Source: Lewinella sp. W8
Lineage (GTDB): Bacteria; Bacteroidota; Bacteroidia; Chitinophagales; Saprospiraceae
Direction: 5' to 3'
DNA length: 64,000 bases
Assembly (NCBI RefSeq): GCF_004375085.3
Contig: NZ_SNAQ03000003.1
Span: forward strand, 124,001-188,000
Shown here: piece after piece, positions 51,514 to 59,856 of the stretch
Position numbering within the stretch: the stretch's first letter is position 1
Layout of the letters: each line of letters begins with the position of its first letter
The notes under the pieces: generated by a model
The model's database searches: none
Seen by the model: the letters and a program-made list of their open reading frames with translations, nothing else
What the model was told of the DNA's origin: nothing
Made by a program: the position numbers and the translations under genes

Positions 51514-52923
51514 TTAAAGTTCGGTGGTTTGCTCCACGTAGTCGGTCCGTTCCAGGTCCGTTTGCTTCAGGGCGTCGAAGCCGCCCTGGATGTTAACCAG
51601 GTGCTGGAAGCCCCGGGCCCGCAGGATGGAGGCGGCAATCAGGGAGCGGTAACCACCGGCACAGTGCAGGTAATACTGCTGCGCGGGGTTGAGGTCCTTC
51701 ATGCTGGCGTTGATGAAGTCAAGCGGAAAGTTGACCGCCCCTACGAGGTGCTCGGCGGCAAACTCACTGGCCTTGCGGACGTCGACCACTTCGGCGTCGC
51801 CCAGGGGCATCGTCGCGAACTTCTCCGCGGAAACTTCCTGGATGATGTCAACGTCCTCTCCGGCCGCTTTCCAGGCGTCGAAGCCGCCCTTAAGGAAACC
51901 GATGGGGTTGTCGTAACCCACCCGGGCCAGACGCGTAACCACTTCTTCCTCATCGCCTTCGTTAGCGACAAAGAGAATGGGCTGCTTGAGGTCCGGGATG
52001 AGGAGGCCGACCCAGGGGGCGAAGGTACCGTCCAGTCCGATGAAGATGGAGCCGGGGATGAATCCCGCACCAAAGTCCTCCTTGGTCCGGGTATCAATCA
52101 CCAGAGCCTCTTCTTCGGCCCAGGCGGCCTTGAAGGCGCGCACGCTCAGGGCCTGGGTGCCCTGCTTGCGGACGTCCTCAAAGCTGGTGTAGCCCATCTT
52201 GTTCATCATGGCATTTTTCGGGAAGTACTGGGGCGGCGCCACCAGACCCGTAAGCACCTCTTTGACGAATTCTGCCTTGGTCATGTCGGCCCGCAGGGCG
52301 TAGTTGAACTTCTTCTGGTCGCCCAGGGTGCCTTCGGTTTCCTTGCTCATCTTCTTCCCGCAGGCAGATCCCGCTCCGTGACCAGGGTAAACGATAACGT
52401 CATCGGCCAGGGGCATGATCTTGTTGCGGAGGCTTTCAAACAGGAAGCCGGCCAGATCCTCTTCCGTGATTTCGCCCTGCTTGATGGCCAGGTCGGGGCG
52501 GCCAACGTCGCCCAGGAAGAGAGTGTCTCCGGTGAAAATGGCGTAATCCTTGCCGTTTTCGTCCCGTAGGAGGAAAGTGCTGGATTCCATGGTGTGGCCA
52601 GGAGTGTGGAGCACCACGATGGTCACGTCGCCCACCTTCAGCTCCTCACCGTCTTTGGCAACGTAGGCATCAAAGTTGGGCTCGGCGGTTGGGCCATACA
52701 CGATGGTTCCGCCAGACTGCTTGGCCAGGTCAAGGTGACCGGAGACAAAATCGGCGTGAAAGTGAGTCTCCAGGATGTACTTGATGGTGGCACCGTCTTC
52801 GGCGGCACGCTCCAGATAGGGCGCCGTCTCCCGCAGGGGGTCAATGATCACGGCCTCGCCCTTGCTTTCAATGTAGTAGGCGGCCTCCGCCAGACATCCG
52901 GTATAAATTTGTTCGACTTTCAT
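51514..52923 (-). CDS. CstB-like persulfide dioxygenase-rhodanese, paralog 1
   Basis: 469 residues. The N-terminal metallo-beta-lactamase domain (about 1-240) has the persulfide dioxygenase iron site: THFHADF (His54, His56, Asp58), HTPGHT, FTGDTLFLGDVGRPD and YPGHGAGSACGK. A first rhodanese-like domain (about 260-350) has no active cysteine. A second (about 370-460) has HCAGGYRS (Cys421). This is the arrangement of staphylococcal CstB, which converts persulfides to sulfite and then thiosulfate. It is monocistronic, with a terminator at 51416 and a CRP/FNR-type box upstream. A close paralog lies at 62328. Confidence 0.9.
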   Translation of the reverse strand: MKVEQIYTGCLAEAAYYIESKGEAVIIDPLRETAPYLERAAEDGATIKYILETHFHADFVSGHLDLAKQSGGTIVYGPTAEPNFDAYVAKDGEELKVGDVTIVVLHTPGHTMESSTFLLRDENGKDYAIFTGDTLFLGDVGRPDLAIKQGEITEEDLAGFLFESLRNKIMPLADDVIVYPGHGAGSACGKKMSKETEGTLGDQKKFNYALRADMTKAEFVKEVLTGLVAPPQYFPKNAMMNKMGYTSFEDVRKQGTQALSVRAFKAAWAEEEALVIDTRTKEDFGAGFIPGSIFIGLDGTFAPWVGLLIPDLKQPILFVANEGDEEEVVTRLARVGYDNPIGFLKGGFDAWKAAGEDVDIIQEVSAEKFATMPLGDAEVVDVRKASEFAAEHLVGAVNFPLDFINASMKDLNPAQQYYLHCAGGYRSLIAASILRARGFQHLVNIQGGFDALKQTDLERTDYVEQTTEL

Positions 52924-52984
52924 GCTAAAGGTTTTTAAAATATTTAGGGTGGTGGAAGGGGAGAATCCCTCCCGATTACCTTAG

Positions 52985-53029
52985 CAAAATTAGCCTGCTG
53001 ACCCGCCCGTGAATGTGTATGCGATCACA
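52985..53029 (-). promoter_or_regulatory. CRP/FNR-type site and -7 element upstream of CstB-like gene 1
   Basis: TGTGT-ATGCGA-TCACA (53014-53029), one mismatch from TGTGA-N6-TCACA. On the minus strand TAATTTTG (52992-52985) is a perfect TAnnTTTG, 29.5 bases from the box centre, with no TTG at the -33 position, as expected for an activator-dependent promoter. Confidence 0.68.
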
Positions 53030-53088
53030 CAAGGAAGTGATTGAAATCATCTCCGGCAATGACAAATGCCGCAGTTTAATCATGGGAC

Positions 53089-53196
53089 TTAACCAATACT
53101 GCTAGACAAATGGCCGTTTCGGTTCCTCTCCAGCGTAGCGAAAGGGAGAGGTCAGGAGAGGGAGAAAACGCATTTGTCTAGCAGTGTTGGGCTTAA
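53089..53196. mobile_element. 108-bp inverted-repeat element with TTAA ends
   Basis: A perfect 15-bp inverted pair ACTGCTAGACAAATG (53098-53112) and CATTTGTCTAGCAGT (53171-53185) extends outward with small gaps to TTAA at both ends. The centre holds CCTCTCC...GGAGAGG. It contains no coding sequence. It may be a MITE-like insertion downstream of the unknown membrane-protein pair. Confidence 0.5.
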
Positions 53197-53227
53197 TCCT
53201 ATAAGTGATGCTACCGGAATCGGCCCC

Positions 53228-53590
53228 TCAGGAGCTCCCCGGCGCTGCTTTTGGATTGATGAAAAACCAGAAATAGGCCAGGCCGATGAGGTAGAACGGA
53301 TAGTCCCAGGGATCGTGTACGAACGCAGGATCCAGGATGGGGAAAATGATTTCTCCCAGTACGATAAAGAATGTTCCGGCTACCAGCGTGAAGGCGGCCG
53401 TTAGTCGTGGTCGGCCAAAGAGCCAGCGTAGGTCAATCAGCCAGAGGGTGAGGAGGATGGGCAGAAAGCAGAGCGGGTCGAGATAGTGGTCAAGGAGTGT
53501 CCAGTGAAGGCGCAGTAAACGCTCGAGGATCAGGTGGCCGCCAAAGAGCAGGAACGGAATGGCCGCAGCGATGAGGTGTTTTTGATTCAT
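53228..53590 (-). CDS. Small membrane protein, four helices
   Basis: 120 residues, almost entirely hydrophobic, with four predicted helices (about 5-24, 37-55, 63-83, 93-112) and the motif LVAGTFFIVLGEIIFPILDPAFVHDPWDYPFYLIGLAY. No family name known to me. The start codon immediately follows the stop of the next upstream gene (53591), so the two form a unit. Confidence 0.65.
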   Translation of the reverse strand: MNQKHLIAAAIPFLLFGGHLILERLLRLHWTLLDHYLDPLCFLPILLTLWLIDLRWLFGRPRLTAAFTLVAGTFFIVLGEIIFPILDPAFVHDPWDYPFYLIGLAYFWFFINPKAAPGSS

Positions 53591-53821
53591 CTACAGCACC
53601 GCCAGGAAGGCAACGATCAGGCCCAAGATTAGGAGGGGAGAAAGGATAATCAAAATTAGGATGCCTACGCCCCGGATCAGTAATTTCAGGCCACCGAGCC
53701 ACCAGGGGTCTTCGGGGTGAAAGGTGGCCAGGTGATCCCACCACTGGTAAGCGGCCTTGGCTTTATCCGCCATCGCTTCGGCGGCGTTCGGTTTTGGGTC
53801 TTCGGGTGCTTCGTTGGTCAT
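53591..53821 (-). CDS. Small single-helix membrane protein
   Basis: 76 residues: a polar N-terminus rich in Glu/Pro/Ala (1-25), a YQWWDHLATFHPEDPWWLGG segment, and one long C-terminal helix (about 46-75). Upstream partner of the four-helix protein, with directly abutting stop and start. Unknown function; the pair could be a small membrane complex. Confidence 0.6.
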   Translation of the reverse strand: MTNEAPEDPKPNAAEAMADKAKAAYQWWDHLATFHPEDPWWLGGLKLLIRGVGILILIILSPLLILGLIVAFLAVL

Positions 53822-53961
53822 GGTGGCACGGTGCGGGGGCAGAGAAATGGCTGGTACGATTCAACATTGATACAAAATACATCCACCCGGAGTTTTCTTT
53901 CCGATCATCGTTTGGGCACTTTGTTTGGCGTCGGAGCGCAGGTGCAAAGCGGAATATTCAG

Positions 53962-54453
53962 CTACTGTCGCTGCAGCAGGGAATCGAGCTTTTGCTCTAC
54001 CGAGTCTAATTTCCGAAGCAAAGGTTCGGGGCTTTCGGGCCTCAAACCCTCCCGGATATACTGAAACAAGTTGCGGATGGTGGAATCCGCGAACATACGC
54101 CGTGGATGGACCAGGAGCAGGGTGTCTCCTTCCCGCAGGTAGTCGGCCGCATTTCCGTTCGATAATTCGAGCGCAGTTTCTCCGAGTAGACTAATGGTCT
54201 GGGAGGCCATCTGCGCATCCCTGCTAATGTTGACGTCCAGGATAATCTTCAGTTCGGAAACCACCGTCAGGTCGGGCTGCAGGTTTATCTTGTCTAGATA
54301 CCCGATCTCAATGCCCGAAGCGTAAACACTCATGCCTTCCTTCAGTTGGTGCGCGGTCTCCGATTGTAGATATACCGTCTTTTCGCCCGCATCACAGGAG
54401 GTCAGGAGAAAAAGCAACGGGAGCGAAAAAAGGAGGGCGGGTTTCCGGCGCAA
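53962..54453 (-). CDS. MCE/MlaD-domain lipoprotein
   Basis: 163 residues. A lipoprotein leader (LLFLLTSCDAG, Cys20) is followed by a short MCE domain: LKEGMSVYASGIEIGYLDKINLQPD and ELKIILDVNISRDAQMASQ resemble MlaD (GVKVGxV and IxI.) and ALELSNGNAADYLREGDTL. A coiled C-terminus (LLRKLDSVEQKLDSLL) completes it. MCE proteins bind and move lipids between membranes. No MlaE/F permease partners are nearby, so this is an orphan member. Alternatively a substrate-binding accessory of a distant Mla system. Confidence 0.7.
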   Translation of the reverse strand: MRRKPALLFSLPLLFLLTSCDAGEKTVYLQSETAHQLKEGMSVYASGIEIGYLDKINLQPDLTVVSELKIILDVNISRDAQMASQTISLLGETALELSNGNAADYLREGDTLLLVHPRRMFADSTIRNLFQYIREGLRPESPEPLLRKLDSVEQKLDSLLQRQ

Positions 54454-54697
54454 TGGTTCGGGAAGTACTTACGGCACCAAGATAGGGAAGCTCCGTGAAT
54501 CACTTTGGCATACTTACCACCCAAAATCCCCGCAGTTCGTTGGCCGCATAGAATAGGGGACGGTGGTTGTAACGACAAAGGTATCCGGGGAAATGAAGTA
54601 GTCGCATGACCAGTATCACTCAGGCCGTTGCCGGATAGCTAAATGTTGTATCTACTCCGAAACCGTTATCTTGTATTGGTTATCAATCATCCCACCT

Positions 54698-56701
54698 ATG
54701 TATTATCCGTTATTGTTTACCGCTATTTTTGGGGTATTTTCTTCCCCAGGCCCAGAGACTATCTCCCCGCGGCCCGATCGTGATCGAGCGCTTTTTTTTG
54801 CGGTCAATGAATACGATAATTTGTCCGATTTGAACTTCCCCATCTCGGACGTAGAAACCATTGCTGGGGAGCTGGAGGAGCATTATGGATTTACGGTGGA
54901 GATCGTCCATAATCCTACCCGAAAGCAAATCCGGGATAAAATTCTGGAGTACGACGGAAAGTATGCTTCCGGAGAATACGAACAGGATGGTCAACTGCTA
55001 ATTTACCTGACGGGGCACGGTATTTCTAACGAGTCATCCGGTAACGGATATTTCGTGCCCAAAAACGGGGATGAGGAAGACCTGGCGGCTACGGCCATCG
55101 AGTACGATTGGTTAAGGAGTGAAATTGACCATATTCCTTGCCGCAGAATTCTGGTCACCATTGATGCCTGCTTTTCTAACAGTTTTGACGAGAATTGGCC
55201 TTCCAAGAGTAGCCGACGCTTTGGCCGTCGCGGTAGCCAGGATAAGGACCAAATTATGGTGGATTTCGATAATTATCGCACCCGAAGGTACCTGACGTCG
55301 GATGCCGAGGATAACGAAACCCCCGACAAGTCTCAACTGGCTAATCGGATAATCGAGGGGCTCCGGTTGTCCAATCCCGCTAACGGATACTTTACCGTGG
55401 AGCAATTGCACGCCAATCACCTGCGTAAGGCCGCCCCAACCCCCGGCCTGGGTTCCTTCGGTTCCCACGAACCAGCGGCACGATTCCTCTTTTTTCGGGA
55501 CGGAAGTGCCCCGCCAATTCAGAAAAGCCCGGAGATGCTGGCCTGGGAGGAAGCTCAATCAGTCAACAGCTGCGAGGCATTTCAAAAGTATTTAGATGAG
55601 TTTCCGGAGGGCAATTACAGTATCCTGGCGAAGAAGAAAATGGAGGCCTGCGCCCTGGCTAAAAAAGAGGAAGATGCCTGGGCCATCGCGAAGCAACGGA
55701 ATAGTTGCCTTTCCTACCTGGCTTTCCGCCAGGCCTACCCCAAAAGTTCCTACGGTGAGGTCGCCGAGGCCAAAGAGGAGGAGCTGGACTGCGCGCGGAC
55801 TAACCCTAAGAAAAGCCAAATCTACGTGGCGGGCGGAAGCTTTAGGATGGGAGATTTTTCCGGAAACGGAAGTGAGTTCGAGCGGCCAGTGCGCACGGTA
55901 AAAGTGAAAACCTTTTACCTCAACCGGACGGAGGTCAGTAATGCGGAGTTCGCGCAATTCCTCAACGAAAAGGGGAATTTGTCAACCGGTGGAGGCCCCT
56001 GGTATCTCATTGACAATGCCAGAGCTGCGATTAAGAAGTCCGGAACTAAGTACGTGGTGGACTCCGGAAAGGAGCAGTATCCAGTCAGTGGGGTTAGTTG
56101 GTATGCCGCGGTGTATTTCTGTAACTGGAGAAGCGAAAAAGAAGGGTTTACGCCCGTTTATTCCATCATTAAAACTAGGGCCGGAATTGCCGTTAAGCCG
56201 AACTGGGCGGCAAATGGATACCGACTACCGACGGAAGCAGAATGGGAGTATGCTTCCCGGGACCGCGGAGAGGACCTCCGCTGGGCTGGCACTTCCTCCC
56301 AGGACTCCCTTCACTTTTTTGCCAATTTGACGGGAGGAGCGGACGGTCATCGCTACATCGCCCCCTCCGGCGCGCTCCTCGCTAACGATCTGGGGCTCGC
56401 CCATATGAGCGGTAATGTATCGGAATGGTGCTGGGACTATTTCGACGGTAAATATTATCACGAAGCCCCGAGTGACGATCCTCGGGGACCAAGTTCTGGA
56501 ACTAAACGGTCCTTACGAGGAGGGAGCTACAGCCATGCCGTTAACTACGGACGAACCACCACCCGACAGGGCTGGCAACCCGCCGTACCTAACGGAATGA
56601 TCGGTTTTCGATTAGCCAGGAACTGGTCTTCAACCCTGAGACGGAGTGATCCCAGAGCTCCAAATGGAGGTCGCCAAAGGGTTGGCGGCAGGGGGGAGTG
56701 A
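54698..56701 (+). CDS. Exported metacaspase (C14) fused to an FGE-sulfatase-like domain
   Basis: 667 residues from the ATG at 54698 (a TTG at 54671 is the alternative). A hydrophobic leader (about 1-20) suggests export. The caspase p20-like domain (about 30-270) shows LFFAVNEYDNLSDLNFPISDVETI, LLIYLTGHGIS (His107) and RRILVTIDACFSNS (Cys158), a complete catalytic dyad. Two related ~45-residue helical repeats follow (about 285-365: AWEEAQSVNSCEAFQKYLDEFP and AWAIAKQRNSCLSYLAFRQAYP). Then comes an FGE-sulfatase/SUMF1-type domain (about 375-640: VAGGSFRMGDF, NRTEVSNAEFAQF, YRLPTEAEWEYASRD, MSGNVSEWCWDYFDG, RGGSYSHA). The copper cysteines of true formylglycine-generating enzymes are not seen, so this domain may bind ligands instead. 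Metacaspases cleave after Arg/Lys and typically need calcium. Confidence 0.85.
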   Translation: MYYPLLFTAIFGVFSSPGPETISPRPDRDRALFFAVNEYDNLSDLNFPISDVETIAGELEEHYGFTVEIVHNPTRKQIRDKILEYDGKYASGEYEQDGQLLIYLTGHGISNESSGNGYFVPKNGDEEDLAATAIEYDWLRSEIDHIPCRRILVTIDACFSNSFDENWPSKSSRRFGRRGSQDKDQIMVDFDNYRTRRYLTSDAEDNETPDKSQLANRIIEGLRLSNPANGYFTVEQLHANHLRKAAPTPGLGSFGSHEPAARFLFFRDGSAPPIQKSPEMLAWEEAQSVNSCEAFQKYLDEFPEGNYSILAKKKMEACALAKKEEDAWAIAKQRNSCLSYLAFRQAYPKSSYGEVAEAKEEELDCARTNPKKSQIYVAGGSFRMGDFSGNGSEFERPVRTVKVKTFYLNRTEVSNAEFAQFLNEKGNLSTGGGPWYLIDNARAAIKKSGTKYVVDSGKEQYPVSGVSWYAAVYFCNWRSEKEGFTPVYSIIKTRAGIAVKPNWAANGYRLPTEAEWEYASRDRGEDLRWAGTSSQDSLHFFANLTGGADGHRYIAPSGALLANDLGLAHMSGNVSEWCWDYFDGKYYHEAPSDDPRGPSSGTKRSLRGGSYSHAVNYGRTTTRQGWQPAVPNGMIGFRLARNWSSTLRRSDPRAPNGGRQRVGGRGE

Positions 56702-56768
56702 ATATTTGCCTGGCTGGTGGTATCTGGATAAAATCTTGACGGGGGGACTTGAAAAATGTGCGCAAAAG

Positions 56769-57056
56769 TTATCGTACCAGGATCAGTTGACTGTCCTGCA
56801 TGCCCTCCACCCAGTGCTTAATCATTGGCGGTATTTCCTGAAATTCACCCGCCCGAAGTTGAAGGTTTTCGCCTAGTTCAGACCCGTAGATAACTTCCCC
56901 GGAAACGCACAATAGCCAGGCCCTGACTTTTGATACGTGTTCCCGCAGCAATTCTCCCTGAAGAATTTGCAGGGAAGTGACAGTAGCCTGATCGGACCTG
57001 AATACGGGTTTAGCGGAAACTCCTTTTTCAGTTGAGTGAAATTGGTCAAGGGTCAT
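56769..57056 (-). CDS. Small cupin-domain protein
   Basis: 95 residues forming a single cupin barrel: LREHVSKVRAWLLCVSGEVIYG (motif 1-like) and LRAGEFQEIPPMIKHWVEG (motif 2-like, one His). Metal-ligand histidines are partly conserved (His40, His82). Such small cupins often bind simple ligands or act as sensors. It converges with the metacaspase gene and shares the minus-strand orientation of the cytochrome gene that follows. Confidence 0.65.
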   Translation of the reverse strand: MTLDQFHSTEKGVSAKPVFRSDQATVTSLQILQGELLREHVSKVRAWLLCVSGEVIYGSELGENLQLRAGEFQEIPPMIKHWVEGMQDSQLILVR

Positions 57057-57084
57057 TGCGGTTCTTTTTTCCGTAGGTACAGCT

Positions 57085-58044
57085 TTATTTTGGCATCCTC
57101 ACCACCCAAACTCCCCGGAGTTCGTTGGCCGCATAACCGGTGGCCCGATCATCGGGGTAGCGCTCCTGGAGTACGGCCAGGGTACTGGATAAAACCTGTT
57201 CTTCTTTTTTTCCGTGGCACTGCAGGCACATGTCGTTGGTGACGATGGGGTAGTAGCCGAGGTAATGCGTAGTGGTTTCGTCCAGGTAATGTGCCTCCTG
57301 ATTACCGGCCGCTAATTCCGTCCGGATATTCTCCAGGATGACTTGTTCTTCCTCGGTGGCCGCATTATCGGGGTTGCGGGGACGGTCACTAATTCGGCGG
57401 ATGTCTACTCCCTGAACGCTGGCCATGCTGTCCGTCAGGGGAATGGCCCGGGTGTTACAGAAATCCACGGCGTAGGCGGCACCGCCCCGCTGGATTGCGC
57501 CCAGGAGGTTTTTGCCGAGTTGTGCTTTAGTGGCGAGCGCATACTGCCGCCCACGGGCGGCAGGGGAGAATTGGCCGGTTTCCTGCCCCATGCTTTCCCG
57601 TTCCTGCCGCTGGTGTTCCCGCAGCCACTCCGGACTATCCATCTGCGCATAGAACACGTAGGTGGCAATGTCCGCTAGTTGATCGTCAGGCAGGGGAAGG
57701 GCGGGCATCAAGCCAAAGCGGCGAATGGCGCCGGGCATCTTGGCGTAGTAGGGGTTGGGTTTTTGGACCGACCGCGTAAACGCCCACGTAAAGCCCTCCA
57801 GGGTGGAGGTGTCACTCAGGTAGTGGTCCTTGACCGCCACCATCGGTGGCGCCAACCGGCCGCCCAGCGAGTCGCTGGGGTGGTGGCAACTCTCACAGTT
57901 GATCCGCAGTAGTTCCTGGCCCCGGTCCATGGCCGCCAGGATGGCCGGATCGGAGGGAAGCTGGGCTTCTCCGGCGGGATCGGTTTCGGAGCAGGAGAAG
58001 AAGACGAGGAACAGGAGAAGGAAGGAGAATAGTTGCTTCAACAT
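57085..58044 (-). CDS. Cytochrome c fused to DUF3365, lipoprotein
   Basis: 319 residues. The lipoprotein leader ends FFSCSE (Cys about 18). An N-terminal class I cytochrome c (about 35-140) has CESCH (about 51) and a likely methionine ligand in GLMPALPLPDDQLADIATYV. The C-terminal DUF3365/Tll0287-like domain (about 165-319) has its own haem motif CLQCH (about 270) and the family pattern GNxxxAIxxGGxxxAVxFCN. DUF3365 is thought to be a redox sensor or haem protein with a PAS-like fold. The fusion suggests an electron-transfer or redox-sensing role in the envelope, suitable for a region rich in sulfur oxidation. Confidence 0.8.
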   Translation of the reverse strand: MLKQLFSFLLLFLVFFSCSETDPAGEAQLPSDPAILAAMDRGQELLRINCESCHHPSDSLGGRLAPPMVAVKDHYLSDTSTLEGFTWAFTRSVQKPNPYYAKMPGAIRRFGLMPALPLPDDQLADIATYVFYAQMDSPEWLREHQRQERESMGQETGQFSPAARGRQYALATKAQLGKNLLGAIQRGGAAYAVDFCNTRAIPLTDSMASVQGVDIRRISDRPRNPDNAATEEEQVILENIRTELAAGNQEAHYLDETTTHYLGYYPIVTNDMCLQCHGKKEEQVLSSTLAVLQERYPDDRATGYAANELRGVWVVRMPK

Positions 58045-58122
58045 GGCTGGGTGGTCATTGTCCGGTAAAGTTACCCGCCTACCGGCGCGCCATCGGTGAC
58101 CAGGATCACGGACCCATCATCT

Positions 58123-58653
58123 TTAGAACTTTAGGGTATACTTGAGCAAATCACCTCTTTGCTGCTCATAAATGATTGGGTTCCCGTTGATGAAGTATTG
58201 ATTTTTTGTCCCCCCGATAATACCCCCCAGAATGGCTCCGGGAAGCACTCCGGTGATGGCACCCCCTGCGGCCAGGAAGTCGGGATCACAAAACCAACCC
58301 GTGCATCCTGAAGAAGAAGAGTACCCGAGAATGGCTCCCACCGTGGCCCCCGAAACCGCTCCAATCAATATTCCCCTACCGGTTCTTCCCTTACGTCGGA
58401 ATTTGAGGTACTCAATATTGCGTACCCGCAAATCATTTGGCTCCAGGTCCAGTCCCGTTCCTATGACGATGATGCTGTCTTCCAGCTGGAGCAAGTAGCC
58501 CTGGATACGTGGAGAATCATCCTTTGAATCCACCCAGAGGTTGAAGGGTTTCTCCCTGACCTCGGTGATGGTCTGGGCCATCGAGAAATAGGGCAGGGCG
58601 AAAAGTAGCATCAGGGATAAAGTGACCCACTGCTGTTTGGCGTTGATGTGCAT
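58123..58653 (-). CDS. Exported glycine-rich protein, paralog A
   Basis: 176 residues. A signal peptide (about 1-26, ending SMAQ), a beta-rich N-terminal half (IRIQGYLLQLEDSIIVIG, RVRNIEYLKFRRKGR), then glycine-zipper helices (GRGILIGAVSGATVGAILG and GAITGVLPGAILGGIIGG), and the ending FINGNPIIYEQQRGDLLKYTLKF. The next upstream gene encodes a protein with the same layout and ending. Function unknown; the glycine zippers suggest membrane insertion or oligomer formation. Confidence 0.7.
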   Translation of the reverse strand: MHINAKQQWVTLSLMLLFALPYFSMAQTITEVREKPFNLWVDSKDDSPRIQGYLLQLEDSIIVIGTGLDLEPNDLRVRNIEYLKFRRKGRTGRGILIGAVSGATVGAILGYSSSSGCTGWFCDPDFLAAGGAITGVLPGAILGGIIGGTKNQYFINGNPIIYEQQRGDLLKYTLKF

Positions 58654-58692
58654 GATGACCTAATTAATTTGAATAGTAATGGAGGGACTGAC

Positions 58693-59196
58693 CTAAAACT
58701 CGAGGGTATACCGGACCAATTCTCCGCGTACCTGCTCGTATACGGCCGGATTGCCGTGGAGGTGGATCACGGTTTTGGGTTTGCTGATGGCCGTACCCAT
58801 TGCCGCGCCAAGTGGCGTAGTAATGAGCGGCAGGGCAAGAATCAGGGGGCTAGCTTGATTTACTGGCGTTGCGGCCAACACGGCTAAACTTATGGCCAGC
58901 CCGCCGGCGGCTCCTCCCAGCAGGGCAAAACCATTGCCACGTGCTTTTCTGAACTCCAGGTAATCAATATTCAGAACGGGAACGTAGGTCCGGAAGGATT
59001 CCTGATCATCCAGAAGAACAAGTCGGTCTTTCTCTGCCTGGAGTAGGAAAGCCTTTCGCATTAAGTGCCCCTCAAATTGCTTGACCCGGACGTGATACTT
59101 CACGCCCGGAGGTGCTTTGGTCTCCTGGGCTTTGCCGGGGATCACGCAACCGATGACCAGCAAAAGGCCCAGAAATTTACCCGGAAGTAATTTCAT
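58693..59196 (-). CDS. Exported glycine-rich protein, paralog B
   Basis: 167 residues, same design as its downstream neighbour: signal peptide (1-23), beta segment with VPVLNIDYLEFRKARG, two glycine-rich helices (about 90-140), and the closing LHGNPAVYEQVRGELVRYTLEF. The shared GNP--YEQ-RG-L--YTL-F ending identifies a tandem duplication. The start lies directly after a hairpin (59198-59227). Confidence 0.7.
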   Translation of the reverse strand: MKLLPGKFLGLLLVIGCVIPGKAQETKAPPGVKYHVRVKQFEGHLMRKAFLLQAEKDRLVLLDDQESFRTYVPVLNIDYLEFRKARGNGFALLGGAAGGLAISLAVLAATPVNQASPLILALPLITTPLGAAMGTAISKPKTVIHLHGNPAVYEQVRGELVRYTLEF

Positions 59197-59197
59197 T

Positions 59198-59227
59198 GCT
59201 TACCCTTTTGGTTGCCAAAAAGTAAGC
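59198..59227 (-). promoter_or_regulatory. Hairpin immediately upstream of the paralog B start codon
   Basis: GCTTAC-CTTTTGG-TTG-CCAAAA-GTAAGC inverted pair, ending two bases before the ATG at 59196 on the minus strand. It may act in translation control or mark the end of the upstream transcript. Confidence 0.4.
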
Positions 59228-59304
59228 GTGATCAGGGGCGCTCCCGGTGATGAAGGTCATCCCGTAAGAGGAAATTTCGCAGCCTGTCGGCTGAAGGAGG
59301 CTGG

Positions 59305-59835
59305 CTAAAAAGTCTTCCCTACTCCCAAAGCAAAATTCCACGTATGGTAACCATCCCCGAGCCGCTGATCGTAAAAGATGCTGGGCGCCAGGTCAAAGTG
59401 TCCGCCGATGGGGATTTCGTACTCTACGCCGAGGCGAAAGAGCGCAAAATTATTTTCCCGCTCCAGTTCAATGCCCGGACCGGCAAGCAAAACTACGCCA
59501 CTGCGGGTGCGATACAGGGCGTCCAGGGTGATCACCAGTGGATTGATCCGCTCAATTTCTTCCCCTTCTTCGTCGAGAAAAATGAAACTTTCGATTTCAA
59601 TATCGTTGTGTAGCCCGACCCCCAGGCGGGAAGAAAACCAGTATTCCACGTCCAGTCCCCAGGAGGGCACGAAAACGTGGGCGTCAGCGCTTTCGGTGGG
59701 AACGAGCGTATGCCCGATCAGGGCGGCTACCCGAAATCCCCGGTGGTCGTCATCGTGGTGATCAACCGAATGGTGCTGGCCGTGGGCCAGTGAACTGCCG
59801 AGCAGGACTAATAGAAAAAGGTAGGGGTACTTCAC
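59305..59835 (-). CDS. Outer-membrane beta-barrel protein
   Basis: 176 residues. A signal peptide (about 1-19, ending AHGQ) is followed by a histidine/aspartate-rich stretch (HHSVDHHDDDH) and alternating amphipathic strands (WGLDVEYWFSSRLGVGLHNDIEIE, LFRLGVEYEIPIGGHFDLAPSIFYD), ending in an aromatic-terminated strand (WNFALGVGKTF) typical of barrel assembly signals. The His-rich N-terminus could bind metal. It lies 21 bases after the porin gene on the same strand. Confidence 0.7.
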   Translation of the reverse strand: MKYPYLFLLVLLGSSLAHGQHHSVDHHDDDHRGFRVAALIGHTLVPTESADAHVFVPSWGLDVEYWFSSRLGVGLHNDIEIESFIFLDEEGEEIERINPLVITLDALYRTRSGVVLLAGPGIELERENNFALFRLGVEYEIPIGGHFDLAPSIFYDQRLGDGYHTWNFALGVGKTF

Positions 59836-59856
59836 GGTAGTTCTTTTTGCGTCTGA

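Noticed and set aside
51529-52569. 346-codon open frame on the plus strand
   Set aside because: Antisense to the first CstB-like gene; an equivalent antisense frame exists opposite paralog 2, as expected from shared coding sequence.
55826-56640. Reading the C-terminal domain of the metacaspase fusion as an active formylglycine-generating enzyme
   Set aside because: The paired active-site cysteines near RGGS...R-x-x-x-R are not seen (the region reads AVNYGRTTTRQG), so only the fold is claimed.
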